From the NCBI RefSeq assembly GCF_913773995.1, contig NZ_CAJYES010000153.1:20275-84274 (forward strand): a DNA stretch of 64,000 nucleotides, given 5' to 3'. How positions within the stretch are numbered: the stretch's first letter is position 1; each line of letters begins with the position of its first letter. Of this stretch, positions 33,865-43,113 are shown piece after piece. The position numbers and the translations under genes are program-made. Source of the DNA: an uncultured Pseudacidovorax sp. Lineage in GTDB: Bacteria > Pseudomonadota > Gammaproteobacteria > Burkholderiales > Burkholderiaceae_C. Below the pieces are notes generated by a model. The model saw only the letters and a program-made list of their open reading frames with translations, was not told the origin of the DNA and did not search any database.

Positions 33865-34881
33865 TTATTGGAGCGCCTGCACACCGGCCACGAGCCAGCC
33901 GCCACCGTGGGCAGGCTTGCTCATGTTCCAGACCTCGCGGAAGGGGCTGGGGCCGGCCGAGTCGTCCTCGCGGATCATGCCCGAGAACTCCACGCTGGCG
34001 AGGTACACGTCGGGCATCTCCTCGATGCCCAGCAGCTTGGCGTCGAGCATCACCACTTCCGTCCTGTTGGGACGGCCGCCGGAGCTGCGCTCGCGCTCCT
34101 CCAGTTGGGTGCGGATCTCTTCGACCATGCTGTCTGTCATCATGGAACGCAGAGCCGGAATGTCCGCACGGTCCCAGGCATGCTGCAGCGTCACGAAGTT
34201 GCGCTTGGCCGCTGCAAGGAAACCGTCGACGTCGAAGCCGTCCGGCACCCCCCAGCCCTGAGCCCCTTGGAGCGCAGAGCCGATGCTCACACCGGTCGCG
34301 CCGGCCAGGGTCGAAGCCGACCCTGCGTTGCCACCCGCGGCAGAGCCATCGAAAGCCGTCTGCTGACGCTCCCACGGACGGGCCGACGCGTCATTGCCGA
34401 CGTTGTTGGGGCTGTAGCTGCGCGACATGCTCGGCGAACCGGCTGCACCGGCGCCCTGCATAGCCAGTTGGCCAGCGGCGCCGCGCGAGCGGTTGCTCAG
34501 CACGCGCCAGATCACCACGGCGCCAAGGACCAGCAGCGCGATCAGCAGGAAGTTGCCGAAGGCAGCACCCAGGCCCAGCGAATTGGCCAACCAGGCCAAG
34601 CCCAGGCCGGCTGCGATGCCACCCAGGATGCCGGCCCAGGGCCGCTTGGGCGCTGCCTGCGCCGCGCCGGCCGGCGTCCCCGGCCTGGCGGCGGGCGCCG
34701 CGTTGGTCGCGTTCTGGGTGGGGGCGCCCGGTGCGGCCGTCGGCGCGGCCTCACGCTGCGTCACGTTGTTGGACTGCCGCCCCATCGACTTGCCCCCGCC
34801 CATGCGCTTGGCATCGGCGTCCAGGCTCACGACGGCCATCGACGCACACACCAGCAGCACGGCCCACAAATTTCGCTTCAT
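33865..34881 (-). CDS. Tim44-like domain membrane protein
   Basis: A 338-residue protein with an N-terminal signal or anchor (MKRNLWAVLLVCASMAVVSL), a Gln/Ala/Pro-rich linker, and two hydrophobic helices (GILGGIAAGLGLAWLANSLG, LLIALLVLGAVVIWRVLSN). The C-terminal Tim44-like domain (about residues 215-338) has DGFLAAAKRNFVTLQHAWDR, RSMMTDSMVEEIRTQLEER and REVWNMSKP. In mitochondria Tim44 tethers the import motor to the inner membrane; bacterial homologues have no settled function. It sits between ubiE and ubiJ, so a membrane or quinone-related role is suggested by context only. Confidence 0.87.
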   Translation of the reverse strand: MKRNLWAVLLVCASMAVVSLDADAKRMGGGKSMGRQSNNVTQREAAPTAAPGAPTQNATNAAPAARPGTPAGAAQAAPKRPWAGILGGIAAGLGLAWLANSLGLGAAFGNFLLIALLVLGAVVIWRVLSNRSRGAAGQLAMQGAGAAGSPSMSRSYSPNNVGNDASARPWERQQTAFDGSAAGGNAGSASTLAGATGVSIGSALQGAQGWGVPDGFDVDGFLAAAKRNFVTLQHAWDRADIPALRSMMTDSMVEEIRTQLEERERSSGGRPNRTEVVMLDAKLLGIEEMPDVYLASVEFSGMIREDDSAGPSPFREVWNMSKPAHGGGWLVAGVQALQ

Positions 34882-35013
34882 CGTCCAGTCTCCTTCCGGA
34901 TTCGAAACATCAGTTTCAGATCGACTCGTAGTTCTCTTGTTGTGTGAATAGCGAGCACGCTACTCCCCTTGCACCTGACGGCCCCATGGAATGCGGCCGG
35001 GCCGGTCAGCCCC

Positions 35014-35745
35014 TCAACACTTGATTCCAACATGCAGGGCCACCACGCCTCCCGTCATGTTGTGATAGTCCACATGTCCGAAACCGCCCTCTTTCATGAG
35101 GGTCTTGAGCGACTCCTGATCCGGATGCATCCGGATGGACTCGGCAAGGTAGCGGTAGCTGGCGTCGTCGCCTGCCACCGCTTTGCCCAGGCGCGGCAGC
35201 ACGTTGAAGGAATACCAGTCGTAGGCCTTGCGCAGAGGCTGAGCCACCTGAGAAAACTCCAGTACCAGCAGCTTGCCGCGCGGACGCAGCACGCGATTCA
35301 TCTCTTTGAGCGCCGCGTCCTTGTGCGTCATGTTGCGCAGGCCGAAGGCCACGGTGACGACGTCGAAATGGTTGTCGGGAAAGGGCAGCTTCTCGGCATC
35401 GCAGACTGTGGTGGGGAGCACCACGCCGGCATCGAGCAGGCGCTCACGGCCGGTGCGCAGCATGGCCTCGTTGATGTCGGTGTGCACCACCTGGCCGCTG
35501 CGGCCGACCTTCTTGGCGAAGGCCAGCGCGAGGTCGCCCGTACCGCCGGCGATGTCCAGCACCTTGGAGCCTTCGTGCACGTTCGCGACCATCACGGTGT
35601 ACGCCTTCCATGCCCGGTGCAGGCCCATGGACATGAGGTCGTTCATCAGGTCGTAGCGCGGGGCCACGGAATCGAACACGCCGCGCACGCGGCGCGCCTT
35701 GTCGCTTTCGTCGACGGTCTCGAAACCGAAGTGGGTGGAACTCAT
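35014..35745 (-). CDS. ubiE: ubiquinone/menaquinone biosynthesis C-methyltransferase
   Basis: SAM-dependent methyltransferase that C-methylates the demethylated quinone ring. The 243-residue protein has [20 protein letters not shown] near the N-terminus and the UbiE signature around [20 protein letters not shown]. The SAM loop is [40 protein letters not shown] and [16 protein letters not shown] near the end are also typical. The start at 35745 gives the standard length. It is the first of three ubiquinone genes in this run. Confidence 0.96.
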   Translation of the reverse strand: MSSTHFGFETVDESDKARRVRGVFDSVAPRYDLMNDLMSMGLHRAWKAYTVMVANVHEGSKVLDIAGGTGDLALAFAKKVGRSGQVVHTDINEAMLRTGRERLLDAGVVLPTTVCDAEKLPFPDNHFDVVTVAFGLRNMTHKDAALKEMNRVLRPRGKLLVLEFSQVAQPLRKAYDWYSFNVLPRLGKAVAGDDASYRYLAESIRMHPDQESLKTLMKEGGFGHVDYHNMTGGVVALHVGIKC

Positions 35746-35836
35746 GGCTCTGATGTTAGGCGGATCGCCCGGCCTTCCGGCCGACGACCCTTGACAGGCG
35801 GCGGACATTCGCGCAGCGCGCGATGCCCCCTCGAAC

Positions 35837-36250
35837 TCAGGAGGGGCTGCAGGTGGAGGGGCCCGACTTGGGCATGGGCGCGTCGCGGTCGGCCCCGGTC
35901 TCGGTGATGCGACGCTCGTACTCGGCCCAGTGCTCGGCCTGGCGTGCGCCCAGGTCATAGAGCAGGTCCCAGGAGTAGATGCCGCTCTCGTGCCCGTCAC
36001 TGAAGAGCGGCTGCACGGCATAGTGGCCCACCAGTTGCAGATCGACGATCTCGACCTCGCGCTTGCCGGTCTGCAGGATCTCCTGCCCGGGCCCATGACC
36101 TTTCACCTCGGCCGAGGGCGAGCTGATGCGCAGCAGTTCGTAGGGGATGCGGAACACCGCGCCATCGGAAAAGCCCACCTCCAGCACGCGCGACTGCGCA
36201 TGCAGGGTGATGGATTCGGGCGTCGGTGCGCCGGGCGTCAAGCCTGCCAT
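35837..36250 (-). CDS. DUF971 (gamma-butyrobetaine hydroxylase N-terminal-like) protein
   Basis: A 137-residue protein with the DUF971/GBBH-like N-terminal domain: [40 protein letters not shown], and [20 protein letters not shown]. The domain is small and occurs alone in many proteobacteria; some relatives are implicated in iron-sulfur or quinone metabolism. Here it precedes ubiE by 91 bp. The DGH residues of the metal-binding segment are present. A specific reaction cannot be assigned. Confidence 0.85.
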   Translation of the reverse strand: MAGLTPGAPTPESITLHAQSRVLEVGFSDGAVFRIPYELLRISSPSAEVKGHGPGQEILQTGKREVEIVDLQLVGHYAVQPLFSDGHESGIYSWDLLYDLGARQAEHWAEYERRITETGADRDAPMPKSGPSTCSPS

Positions 36251-36275
36251 GCGAAAGATTCCTTGCTCATCAAGA

Positions 36276-36710
36276 TCAACGGCGCGCGAGCGCGGCCACC
36301 ATGGCCGACTCCGCCGCAGGCAGGCGGGCCTGAACGTCCTGTTCGCGCGCCATGTCGCGCGCCCGGCGGGCCTCGGCCCACACGGGCGAGGGAAAGTGGC
36401 TGTCCCAGTCGAAGCGCGCGATCACATGCCAGTGCAGGTGCGGGACCATATTGCCCAGCGTGGCCACGTTCATCTTGGCGGGCGCCAGCGCATCGCGCAG
36501 CACACGCTCCACCGCCGCCACCACGCGCATGCACTCGGCACGCTCGTCGTCGGACAGGTCGGAGAACTCCGCCACGTGCGCCGTCCAGACCACGCGGTAG
36601 AAGGCCGGAAAGCCCGCCTCCTGCGCATGGATGACGCGCCACTGTGCGCCCTGGGCGACCACACGGCCACCCGGCTCGGTACACAGCGGGCAGCCAGCGA
36701 CCGCACTCAC
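36276..36710 (-). CDS. HIT-family nucleotide hydrolase
   Basis: A 144-residue histidine-triad protein. The triad is in [14 protein letters not shown], and an N-terminal CPLC pair suggests a zinc or structural site. Such enzymes hydrolyse nucleotide phosphoramidates or dinucleotides. The GTG start at 36710 overlaps the upstream gene's TGA (GTGA), indicating translational coupling with the 1,292-residue FAD/Fe-S protein. The substrate is not evident. Confidence 0.9.
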   Translation of the reverse strand: MSAVAGCPLCTEPGGRVVAQGAQWRVIHAQEAGFPAFYRVVWTAHVAEFSDLSDDERAECMRVVAAVERVLRDALAPAKMNVATLGNMVPHLHWHVIARFDWDSHFPSPVWAEARRARDMAREQDVQARLPAAESAMVAALARR

Positions 36711-39700
36711 ACCAGCACCCGCTCGATCCCACCCGCATTGGCGGCCGACACGTACTCAGGCATCCAGTTCTCACCCAGGATGCGGCGCGCCATCTCGACC
36801 ACGATGTAGTCGGCCTCGAGCAGGCCGTTGTTCAGGTCATTGCCGTAGCGCGACAGGCCCTGCAGGCAGCTGGGGCAGCTGGTGAGGATCTTCACGTCGC
36901 CCTGCGCCGGCAGCGCATGGGTGGCGCGCAGCGCGGCCTCGCCCTTCTTCAGCTCCTCTTCCTTGCGGAAGCGGATCTGCGTGGAGATGTCGGGCCGCGT
37001 CACGCCCAGCGTGCCCGACTCGCCACAGCAACGGTCGCTCTTGAGCACCTGGTCGCCGACCAGCGACTTGACCGTCTTCATCGGGTCCTGCAGCTTCATG
37101 GGCGTGTGGCAGGGGTCGTGGTAGAGGTAGGCGGCGGCGTTGGCCTCCAGCTTGATGCCCTTCTCCAGCAGGTATTCGTGGATGTCGATGATCCGGCAGC
37201 CGGGGAAGATCTTGTCGAACTGGTAGCCCTGCAGCTGGTCGTAGCAGGTGCCGCAGCTCACCACCACGGTCTTGATGTCAAGGTAGTTGAGCGTGTTGGC
37301 GACGCGGTGGAACAGCACCCGGTTGTCGGTGATCATCTGCTCGGCCTTGTCGAACTGGCCCGAGCCGCGCTGCGGAAAGCCGCAGCACAGGTAGCCCGGC
37401 GGCAGCACGGTCTGCACGCCGGCGTGCCACAGCATGGCCTGCGTCGCCAGGCCGACCTGCGAGAACAGCCGCTCCGAGCCGCAGCCCGGGAAGTAGAAGA
37501 CCGCCTCGGTCTCGGGCGTCGTGGCCTTGGGATCGCGGATGATCGGGACGTAGTCGGCGTCCTCGATGTCCAGCAGCGCGCGCGCCGTCTTCTTGGGCAG
37601 GCCGCCCGGCATCTTCTTGTTGACGAAGTGGATGACCTGTTCCTTGATCGGCGCCGCGCCCAGGCTGGCGGGCGGATGCGCGGTCTGCTTCTTGGCAGCG
37701 GGCCGCAGCAGGTCGTTGGCCAGGCGCTGGGCCTTGAAGCCCACTTCGACCATGCCCGTGCGCATCGCCTTGATGGTCGACGGATTGGTCGCGTTCAGGA
37801 AGAACATGGCCGCGGCGTTGCCGGGCCGGAAGCTCTTCTGGCCCATCTTGCGCAGCAGGTTGCGCATGTTCATCGACACGTCGCCGAAGTCGATCTTTAC
37901 CGGGCAGGGCGTCAGGCACTTGTGGCAGACAGTGCAGTGGTCGGCCACGTCCTCGAACTCCTGCCAGTGCTGGATCGACACGCCGCGGCGCGTCTGCTCC
38001 TCGTACAGGAAGGCTTCCACCAGCAACGAGGTGGCGAGGATCTTGTTGCGCGGGCTGTAGAGCAGGTTGGCGCGCGGCACATGCGTGGCGCACACCGGCT
38101 TGCACTTGCCGCAGCGCAGGCAGTCCTTGACCGAGTCGGCGATGGCGCCGATGTCGGACTGCTGCATGATGATCGACTCGTGCCCCATCAGCCCGAAGCT
38201 GGGCGTGTAGGCATTGGTCAGGTCGGCATGGCGGGCGTCGGCCGGCGCCGCATCGCCGCGCAGCAGCTTGCCCTTGTTGAAGCGGCCTTCCGGATCGACC
38301 TGCTGCTTGTACCGCGCAAAGGGCGCCAGCTCTTCGTCCGACAGGAACTCCAGCTTGGTGATGCCGATGCCGTGCTCGCCCGAGATCACGCCGTCCAGGC
38401 TGCGCGCGAGCTTCATGATGCGCTCCACGGCCTCGTGGGCCGTCTGCAGCATCTCGTAGTCGTCGCTGTTGACGGGGATGTTGGTGTGCACGTTGCCGTC
38501 GCCGGCATGCATGTGCAGCGCCACCCAAACACGGCCCTTGAGCACGCGCTTGTGGATGGCCTCGCACTCGGCCAGGATCGGCGCGAATTCGCTGCCACCG
38601 AAGATCTTGGTCAGCGGGGCGCGGATCTCGGTCTTCCAGCTGGCGCGCAGCGAATGGTCCTGCAGTTGCGGGAACAGCGCTTCCACGTCGCCCAACCAGC
38701 TCTGCCAGCGGCCGCGCACCTCGCGCACCAGGGCCACGGCCTGCTGCACGCGACCTTCCAGCAGCTCGGCGGCGGGAATCTCGTGCGCATCGTCGCTCTT
38801 GCCCAGCGGCAGATTGCCGCGCGAGAGGAAGGCTTCCAGCTCGTGCGTGAGCCGGATCTTGTTGCGCAGCGACAGCTCGATGTTGATGCGCTCGATGCCG
38901 TCGGTGTACTCGGCCATCCGCGGCAGCGGGATCACCACGTCCTCGTTGATCTTGAAGGCGTTGGTGTGGCGGCTGATGGCGGCGGTGCGCTTGCGATCCA
39001 GCCAGAACTTCTTGCGCGCCTCGGGGCTGATGGCGATGAAGCCTTCGCCCGAGCGCGAGTTGGCGATGCGCACCACCTCGCTGGTGACGCGGGCCACCGC
39101 ATCGGCATCGTCGCCGCTGATGTCGCCGAACAGCACCATCTTGGGCAGGCCGCCGCCGTGCTTCTTGCTCTTGGTGGCGTAGCCCACGGCCTTCAGGTAG
39201 CGGTCGTCCAGGTGCTCCAGGCCCGCCAGCAGCACGCCACTGCGCTTCTGCTCGGCGAACATGAAGTCCTTGATCTCGACGATCGAGGGCACGGCGTCCT
39301 TGGCATTGCCGAAGAACTCCAGGCAGACGGTGCGGGTGTGCGCCGGCATGCGGTGCACCACCCAGCGGCAGCTGGTGATCAGGCCGTCGCAGCCCTCCTT
39401 CTGGATGCCGGGCAGACCAGCCAGGAACTTGTCGGTGACGTCTTTGCCCAGGCCTTCCTTGCGGAAGGTGCGGCCGGGGATCTCCAGCCGCTCGGTGCGC
39501 AGCGGCGTCCTGCCGTCGGCTGCGAAATACTGCAGCTCGAAGACGGCGCTGTCGACGTCGTGAATCTTGCCCAGGTTGTGGCCCAGGCGCGTGACTTCGA
39601 GCCACTCGGCCTGCGGCGTCACCATGCGCCAGGAGGCCAGGTTGTCCAGCGCCGTGCCCCACAGCACGGCCTTCTTGCCGCCGGCGTTCATGGCCACGTT

Positions 39701-40585
39701 GCCGCCCACGCAGGAGGCCTCGGCCGAGGTCGGATCGACCGCGAAGACGAAGCCCGCGCGTTCGGCCGCATCGGCCACGCGCTGCGTGACCACGCCGGCC
39801 TCGGTCCAGAGGGTGGGCACCGCGCCTTCGACGCCGGGCAGGCTCACCATCTCGACCTCGGTCATGGCTTCGAGCTTCTCGGTGTTGATCACCACGCTCT
39901 TCCAGGTCAGCGGAATGGCGCCGCCGGTGTAGCCGGTGCCGCCGCCGCGCGGGATGATGGTCAGGCCCAGTTCGATGCAAGCGGCCACCAGCGCGGCCAT
40001 CTCGGCCTCGGTGTCAGGCACCAGCACGACGAAGGGGTATTCGACCCGCCAGTCGGTGGCGTCGGTCACGTGGGCCACGCGCGAGAGACCATCGAACTTG
40101 ATGTTGTCGCGCGCGGTGCAGCGGCGCAGCACGCGCTGGGCCTTCTGGCGCAGGGTCGCCAGTTCGTCGAAATGGGCGGAGAAGCCGTCGATGGCCTGCT
40201 GCACCAGCGTCAGCAGCTCGCCGACCAGGGCATCGCGCTGCGCATCGTCTTGCGGCGTTCGGCGGCGCTGCACCTCGGCCAGGCGGTGGCGCAAGGCCTC
40301 GACCAGCTGGCCGCGGCGGCGCGGGTTGTCCAGCAGGTCGTCGACCAGGTACGGGTTGCGCTGCACCACCCAGATGTCGCCCAGCACCTCGTACAGCATG
40401 CGGGCGGAGCGGCCCGTGCGGCGCTCGTCGCGCAGGCTCTGCAGCAGCTCCCAGGCCCGGCTGCCGAGCAGGCGGATCACGATCTCGCGGTCGGAGAAGC
40501 TGGTGTAGTTGTACGGAATCTCGCGCAGACGCGCCGGCTCGGCGGCCTGCGACAGCAGCGCATTGAGCGCGGTCGGGGCATTCAT
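36707..40585 (-). CDS. DUF3683 FAD-linked and Fe-S oxidoreductase (GlcD/GlpC-like fusion)
   Basis: A 1,292-residue flavo-iron-sulfur protein, apparently a fused 2-hydroxyacid (glycolate or D-lactate type) dehydrogenase. After an N-terminal DUF3683 region (about 1-180), a FAD-binding PCMH domain shows [20 protein letters not shown] (near 210-230) and [19 protein letters not shown]-oxidase C domain has [13 protein letters not shown]. Two ferredoxin-type clusters follow, [11 protein letters not shown] (near 815) and [12 protein letters not shown] (near 880). Two CCG domains ([19 protein letters not shown]) complete a GlpC-like heterodisulfide-reductase part. The substrate is not shown. It has its own TAAAAT promoter candidate and is coupled to the HIT gene. 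Confidence 0.9.
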   Translation of the reverse strand: MNAPTALNALLSQAAEPARLREIPYNYTSFSDREIVIRLLGSRAWELLQSLRDERRTGRSARMLYEVLGDIWVVQRNPYLVDDLLDNPRRRGQLVEALRHRLAEVQRRRTPQDDAQRDALVGELLTLVQQAIDGFSAHFDELATLRQKAQRVLRRCTARDNIKFDGLSRVAHVTDATDWRVEYPFVVLVPDTEAEMAALVAACIELGLTIIPRGGGTGYTGGAIPLTWKSVVINTEKLEAMTEVEMVSLPGVEGAVPTLWTEAGVVTQRVADAAERAGFVFAVDPTSAEASCVGGNVAMNAGGKKAVLWGTALDNLASWRMVTPQAEWLEVTRLGHNLGKIHDVDSAVFELQYFAADGRTPLRTERLEIPGRTFRKEGLGKDVTDKFLAGLPGIQKEGCDGLITSCRWVVHRMPAHTRTVCLEFFGNAKDAVPSIVEIKDFMFAEQKRSGVLLAGLEHLDDRYLKAVGYATKSKKHGGGLPKMVLFGDISGDDADAVARVTSEVVRIANSRSGEGFIAISPEARKKFWLDRKRTAAISRHTNAFKINEDVVIPLPRMAEYTDGIERINIELSLRNKIRLTHELEAFLSRGNLPLGKSDDAHEIPAAELLEGRVQQAVALVREVRGRWQSWLGDVEALFPQLQDHSLRASWKTEIRAPLTKIFGGSEFAPILAECEAIHKRVLKGRVWVALHMHAGDGNVHTNIPVNSDDYEMLQTAHEAVERIMKLARSLDGVISGEHGIGITKLEFLSDEELAPFARYKQQVDPEGRFNKGKLLRGDAAPADARHADLTNAYTPSFGLMGHESIIMQQSDIGAIADSVKDCLRCGKCKPVCATHVPRANLLYSPRNKILATSLLVEAFLYEEQTRRGVSIQHWQEFEDVADHCTVCHKCLTPCPVKIDFGDVSMNMRNLLRKMGQKSFRPGNAAAMFFLNATNPSTIKAMRTGMVEVGFKAQRLANDLLRPAAKKQTAHPPASLGAAPIKEQVIHFVNKKMPGGLPKKTARALLDIEDADYVPIIRDPKATTPETEAVFYFPGCGSERLFSQVGLATQAMLWHAGVQTVLPPGYLCCGFPQRGSGQFDKAEQMITDNRVLFHRVANTLNYLDIKTVVVSCGTCYDQLQGYQFDKIFPGCRIIDIHEYLLEKGIKLEANAAAYLYHDPCHTPMKLQDPMKTVKSLVGDQVLKSDRCCGESGTLGVTRPDISTQIRFRKEEELKKGEAALRATHALPAQGDVKILTSCPSCLQGLSRYGNDLNNGLLEADYIVVEMARRILGENWMPEYVSAANAGGIERVLV

Positions 40586-40636
40586 CGGGGGAAGGCGCCA
40601 CGGCAGGGCGCCTCGCGCCCTTGAACCGGGGGGCGG

Positions 40637-40642
40637 ATTTTA
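40637..40642 (-). promoter_or_regulatory. -10 box candidate for the FAD/Fe-S protein gene
   Basis: TAAAAT on the minus strand followed by CCGCCCCC, 51 bp before the ATG at 40585. Confidence 0.4.
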
Positions 40643-40706
40643 GTCGGGGCCCTTGTGGCAGCGCTCGGACAGGCCCATGGCGGCCGCAGCCGGCCCGCCG
40701 AGCGCG

Positions 40707-41099
40707 CTAAACGGTGATCTCGATCCGGTTGCCCTCGGGGTCGAGCACGACGCTTTCGTAGTAGCCGTCGCCCGTACGCCTCGGGCCATCGAGCAACGGC
40801 GAGCCACGACGCTGTAGCTCCCGGGTCAGCGCGTCGACCCGGGCCTCGCTGCCCACGGCCATGGCCAGATGGGTGAGCCCCATGCGCTGGCTGCCAGGTG
40901 CGGACGCAATGGGCGCGAGGGTGGTTGTGGTCATGAACTCGATGCGCGCGCCGTCTTCGAAGACCACGAAGCGGGACGCGAATCCCTTCGTGAGGTTCTG
41001 GTACAGCGGCCCAGGCTGTCCGCCGAAGGCCTCCGAATAGAAGGCGCACATGGCGTCCAGGTCGTTCACCCAAAAGGCGACGTGATCGATGCGTGGCAT
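40707..41099 (-). CDS. VOC-family (glyoxalase-like) protein
   Basis: A 130-residue vicinal-oxygen-chelate fold protein: RIDHVAFWVNDLDAMCAFYS opens the first beta-alpha-beta-beta module, and LTHLAMAVGSEARVDALTRE opens the second, ending YYESVVLDPEGNRIEI. Candidate metal ligands are the His of DHVAF, Glu in RIEFM, His of LTHLA and Glu in RIEI. Members include glyoxalases, dioxygenases and antibiotic-resistance proteins; this one is not placed more precisely. It sits between DUF488 and the FAD/Fe-S gene. Confidence 0.88.
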   Translation of the reverse strand: MPRIDHVAFWVNDLDAMCAFYSEAFGGQPGPLYQNLTKGFASRFVVFEDGARIEFMTTTTLAPIASAPGSQRMGLTHLAMAVGSEARVDALTRELQRRGSPLLDGPRRTGDGYYESVVLDPEGNRIEITV

Positions 41100-41139
41100 G
41101 GGACTGGGGAAGGAAGCGACGGTCGCGGGCAACGGATTT

Positions 41140-41541
41140 TCAGGCCCTGTCGTCGTTCGCGAACACCGCGCCGCGGGCGGCGAGCAGTTCGCGCAGGACC
41201 GAGCGATGGCAGCGGCCCTCATGCTCGCAATAGCAGCCCACGGACAGGCTGGCGTTGCGCGACAGGACGGCCAGCAGGTCGAGCGACTGCTGGGCCTCCG
41301 GCGTGTTCAGTTCAGCCTTGAATTTACGGACGAAGGCGGACCATTGCTGCGGCGTCTCGGCCTCGCGCCCCTGCTTCATGGTGTCGGCCGAGGGCGCCAG
41401 GACCGGGAACCAGACGTCGTACCAGTTGCCCGACGCAAAGGCCGCCTTGGGCACACCCCGAGGCGGGCGGCGGACGGTTCCGATGCGCGTGCCTTCGTCG
41501 GCGGCACGCGGCGATCCCAGCTGAACGACTCGAAGCGGCAT
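41140..41541 (-). CDS. DUF488 family protein
   Basis: A 133-residue protein of the DUF488 family, function unknown. It starts VVQLGSPRAADEGTRIGTVR and has the diagnostic Cys-rich SVGCYCEHEGRCHRSVLREL near the C-terminus, with FVRKFKAELNTPEAQQSLDL before it. The Cys/His cluster could bind a metal or be redox active. It follows serA by 139 bp in the same direction. Confidence 0.87.
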   Translation of the reverse strand: MPLRVVQLGSPRAADEGTRIGTVRRPPRGVPKAAFASGNWYDVWFPVLAPSADTMKQGREAETPQQWSAFVRKFKAELNTPEAQQSLDLLAVLSRNASLSVGCYCEHEGRCHRSVLRELLAARGAVFANDDRA

Positions 41542-41680
41542 GGACGCTCCCGGCAATGACAAGGGGCGCCATCGTACGGCCACCCGCGGCAAACAGGCCA
41601 TCAGCCGCGGCTTTGACGGCGTGGCATGCGGGCCCCGAGAGGCCCGGGGGCTCACGCCAGGGCAGGCCGCGCAGCCGTGA

Positions 41681-42913
41681 CTAGAACAGCACCCGGCTCT
41701 TGATCGTCCCCGGCACCTTGGCCAGCGCCTCGTGCGCCACGTCGGACGAGGCAGCGTCCACGTCGGTCACCACGTAGCCGACCTTGTCGTTGGTCTGCAG
41801 GTACTGCGCGGCGATGTTGATGTGGTGGTCGGCAAAGACCTGGTTCACCGCCGACAGCACGCCCGGCACGTTGCGGTGGATGTGCAGCAGCCGGTGCTTG
41901 CCCGGATGTGCGGGCAGCGCCACCTCCGGGAAGTTGACCGAACGCGTGGTGGTGCCGTTGTCGCTGTAGCGCACCAGCTTCTCGGCCACCTCGACGCCGA
42001 TGTTGGCCTGGGCCTCCATGGTCGAGCCGCCGATGTGCGGCGTAAGGATCACGTTGTCCAGCCCGCGCAGCGGCGACTGGAACTCGTCCTTGTTGCTCTT
42101 GGGTTCCTTGGGGAAGACGTCGATGGCGGCGCCCAGCAGCCGGCGCTCGCGCAGCGCGGCGGCCAGCGCCTCGATGACCACCACCGTGCCGCGCGAGGCA
42201 TTGATGAGGATGGCGCCCGGCTTCATGGTGGCGAGCTCGGCCTCGCCGATCATCCATTGCGTGGAAGGCAGCTCGGGCACATGCAGGCTCACGATGTCGG
42301 ACTGGGCCAGCAGCTCGTCCAGGCTGCGGGCCTGGCGCGCATTGCCCAGCGGCAGCTTGGCCACCACGTCGTGGAAGACCACATGCATGCCCAGCGCCTC
42401 GGCCAGCACCGACAGCTGCGCGCCGATGGAGCCGTAGCCCACGATGCCCAGCGTCTTGCCACGGATCTCGAAGGCGTTCTCGGCCGTCTTGAGCCAGCCG
42501 CCGCGGTGGGCGGCGGCGTTCTTCTCGGGCACCCCGCGCAGCAGCAGGATGGCCTCGGCCAGCACCAGCTCGGCCACCGAGCGGGTGTTGGAGTACGGTG
42601 CGTTGAACACGGCCACGCCATGCTCGCGCGCCGCGTCCAGGTCGATCTGGTTGGTGCCGATGCAGAAGGCGCCCACGGCCACCAGCTTGGGCGCGGCCGC
42701 GAACACCTCGGCCGTGAGCTGCGTGCGCGAGCGGATGCCCAGGAAGTGCACGTCCGCCAACCGAGCCTTGAGCTCCTCGCCCTCCAGGGCGCCCGGCAGC
42801 GTCTCCACCTGGGTATAGCCGGAGGCCTGCAGCAGTTCGACCGCGGAAGGATGGATGCCTTCCAGCAACAGGAACTTGATCTTGGCCTTGTCCAGCGAGG
42901 TGGTCTTCGTCAT
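41681..42913 (-). CDS. serA: D-3-phosphoglycerate dehydrogenase
   Basis: First committed enzyme of serine synthesis, oxidising 3-phosphoglycerate with NAD. The 410-residue protein has KIKFLLLEGIHPSAVELLQA, GAFCIGTNQIDLDAAREHGV, the NAD loop TLGIVGYGSIGAQLSVLAE, and the catalytic NASRGTVVVIEALA and TPHIGGSTMEAQ (His). A C-terminal ACT domain (HIHRNVPGVLSAVNQVFADH, VGYVVTDVDA) is expected to give serine feedback inhibition as in E. coli SerA. The start at 42913 gives the E. coli-like N-terminus; two ATG/TTG codons slightly upstream are alternatives. Confidence 0.95.
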   Translation of the reverse strand: MTKTTSLDKAKIKFLLLEGIHPSAVELLQASGYTQVETLPGALEGEELKARLADVHFLGIRSRTQLTAEVFAAAPKLVAVGAFCIGTNQIDLDAAREHGVAVFNAPYSNTRSVAELVLAEAILLLRGVPEKNAAAHRGGWLKTAENAFEIRGKTLGIVGYGSIGAQLSVLAEALGMHVVFHDVVAKLPLGNARQARSLDELLAQSDIVSLHVPELPSTQWMIGEAELATMKPGAILINASRGTVVVIEALAAALRERRLLGAAIDVFPKEPKSNKDEFQSPLRGLDNVILTPHIGGSTMEAQANIGVEVAEKLVRYSDNGTTTRSVNFPEVALPAHPGKHRLLHIHRNVPGVLSAVNQVFADHHINIAAQYLQTNDKVGYVVTDVDAASSDVAHEALAKVPGTIKSRVLF

Positions 42914-42977
42914 GCCCGGCATCAACACGTTTGTCAAAACGGTCGAGTATGGTTCAAGCCTGCTGCACCGCCGCAGC

Positions 42978-42999
42978 GCGGCCGGCCCGCCCCGGCCGC
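42978..42999. repeat. perfect 8-bp GC inverted repeat in the serA-ugpB gap
   Basis: GCGGCCGG, a 6 bp loop, CCGGCCGC, followed by AAAAA on the plus strand. It lies between divergent genes, has no U-tract in the right place for either strand, and may be a protein site or incidental. Confidence 0.45.
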
Positions 43000-43058
43000 A
43001 AAAAGGGTTTCCCCGCTTGAGCAGTCACCGCCTGCCATGCGACAACCCGCCGTCTTGC

Positions 43059-43076
43059 TGTCACAGAACAGCCATA
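43059..43076 (+). promoter_or_regulatory. PhoB-box-like site upstream of ugpB
   Basis: CTGTCAC, 4 bp (AGAA), CAGCCAT: two 7-mers at 11-bp spacing resembling the Pho box repeat CTGTCAT. It ends 38 bp before the ugpB start, with a possible -10 TGTAAT at 43090-43095. In E. coli the ugp operon is PhoB-controlled; here the second repeat matches only 5 of 7 positions. Confidence 0.35.
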
Positions 43077-43113
43077 GTCTCTTCACTTTTGTAATTCGCA
43101 TCCAGGAGTCTTC

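Noticed and set aside
36644..40624. A 1,326-codon open frame on the plus strand fully antisense to the FAD/Fe-S gene
   Set aside because: Its translation has no recognisable motif and an unnatural His/Arg/Gln-rich composition. The minus-strand frame has clear FAD and Fe-S motifs. Long antisense frames are expected where high GC removes stop codons.
42978..42999. Hairpin followed by A-run as a terminator for serA or ugpB
   Set aside because: It lies upstream of both divergent genes, and the A/T run is on the wrong side for termination in either direction.
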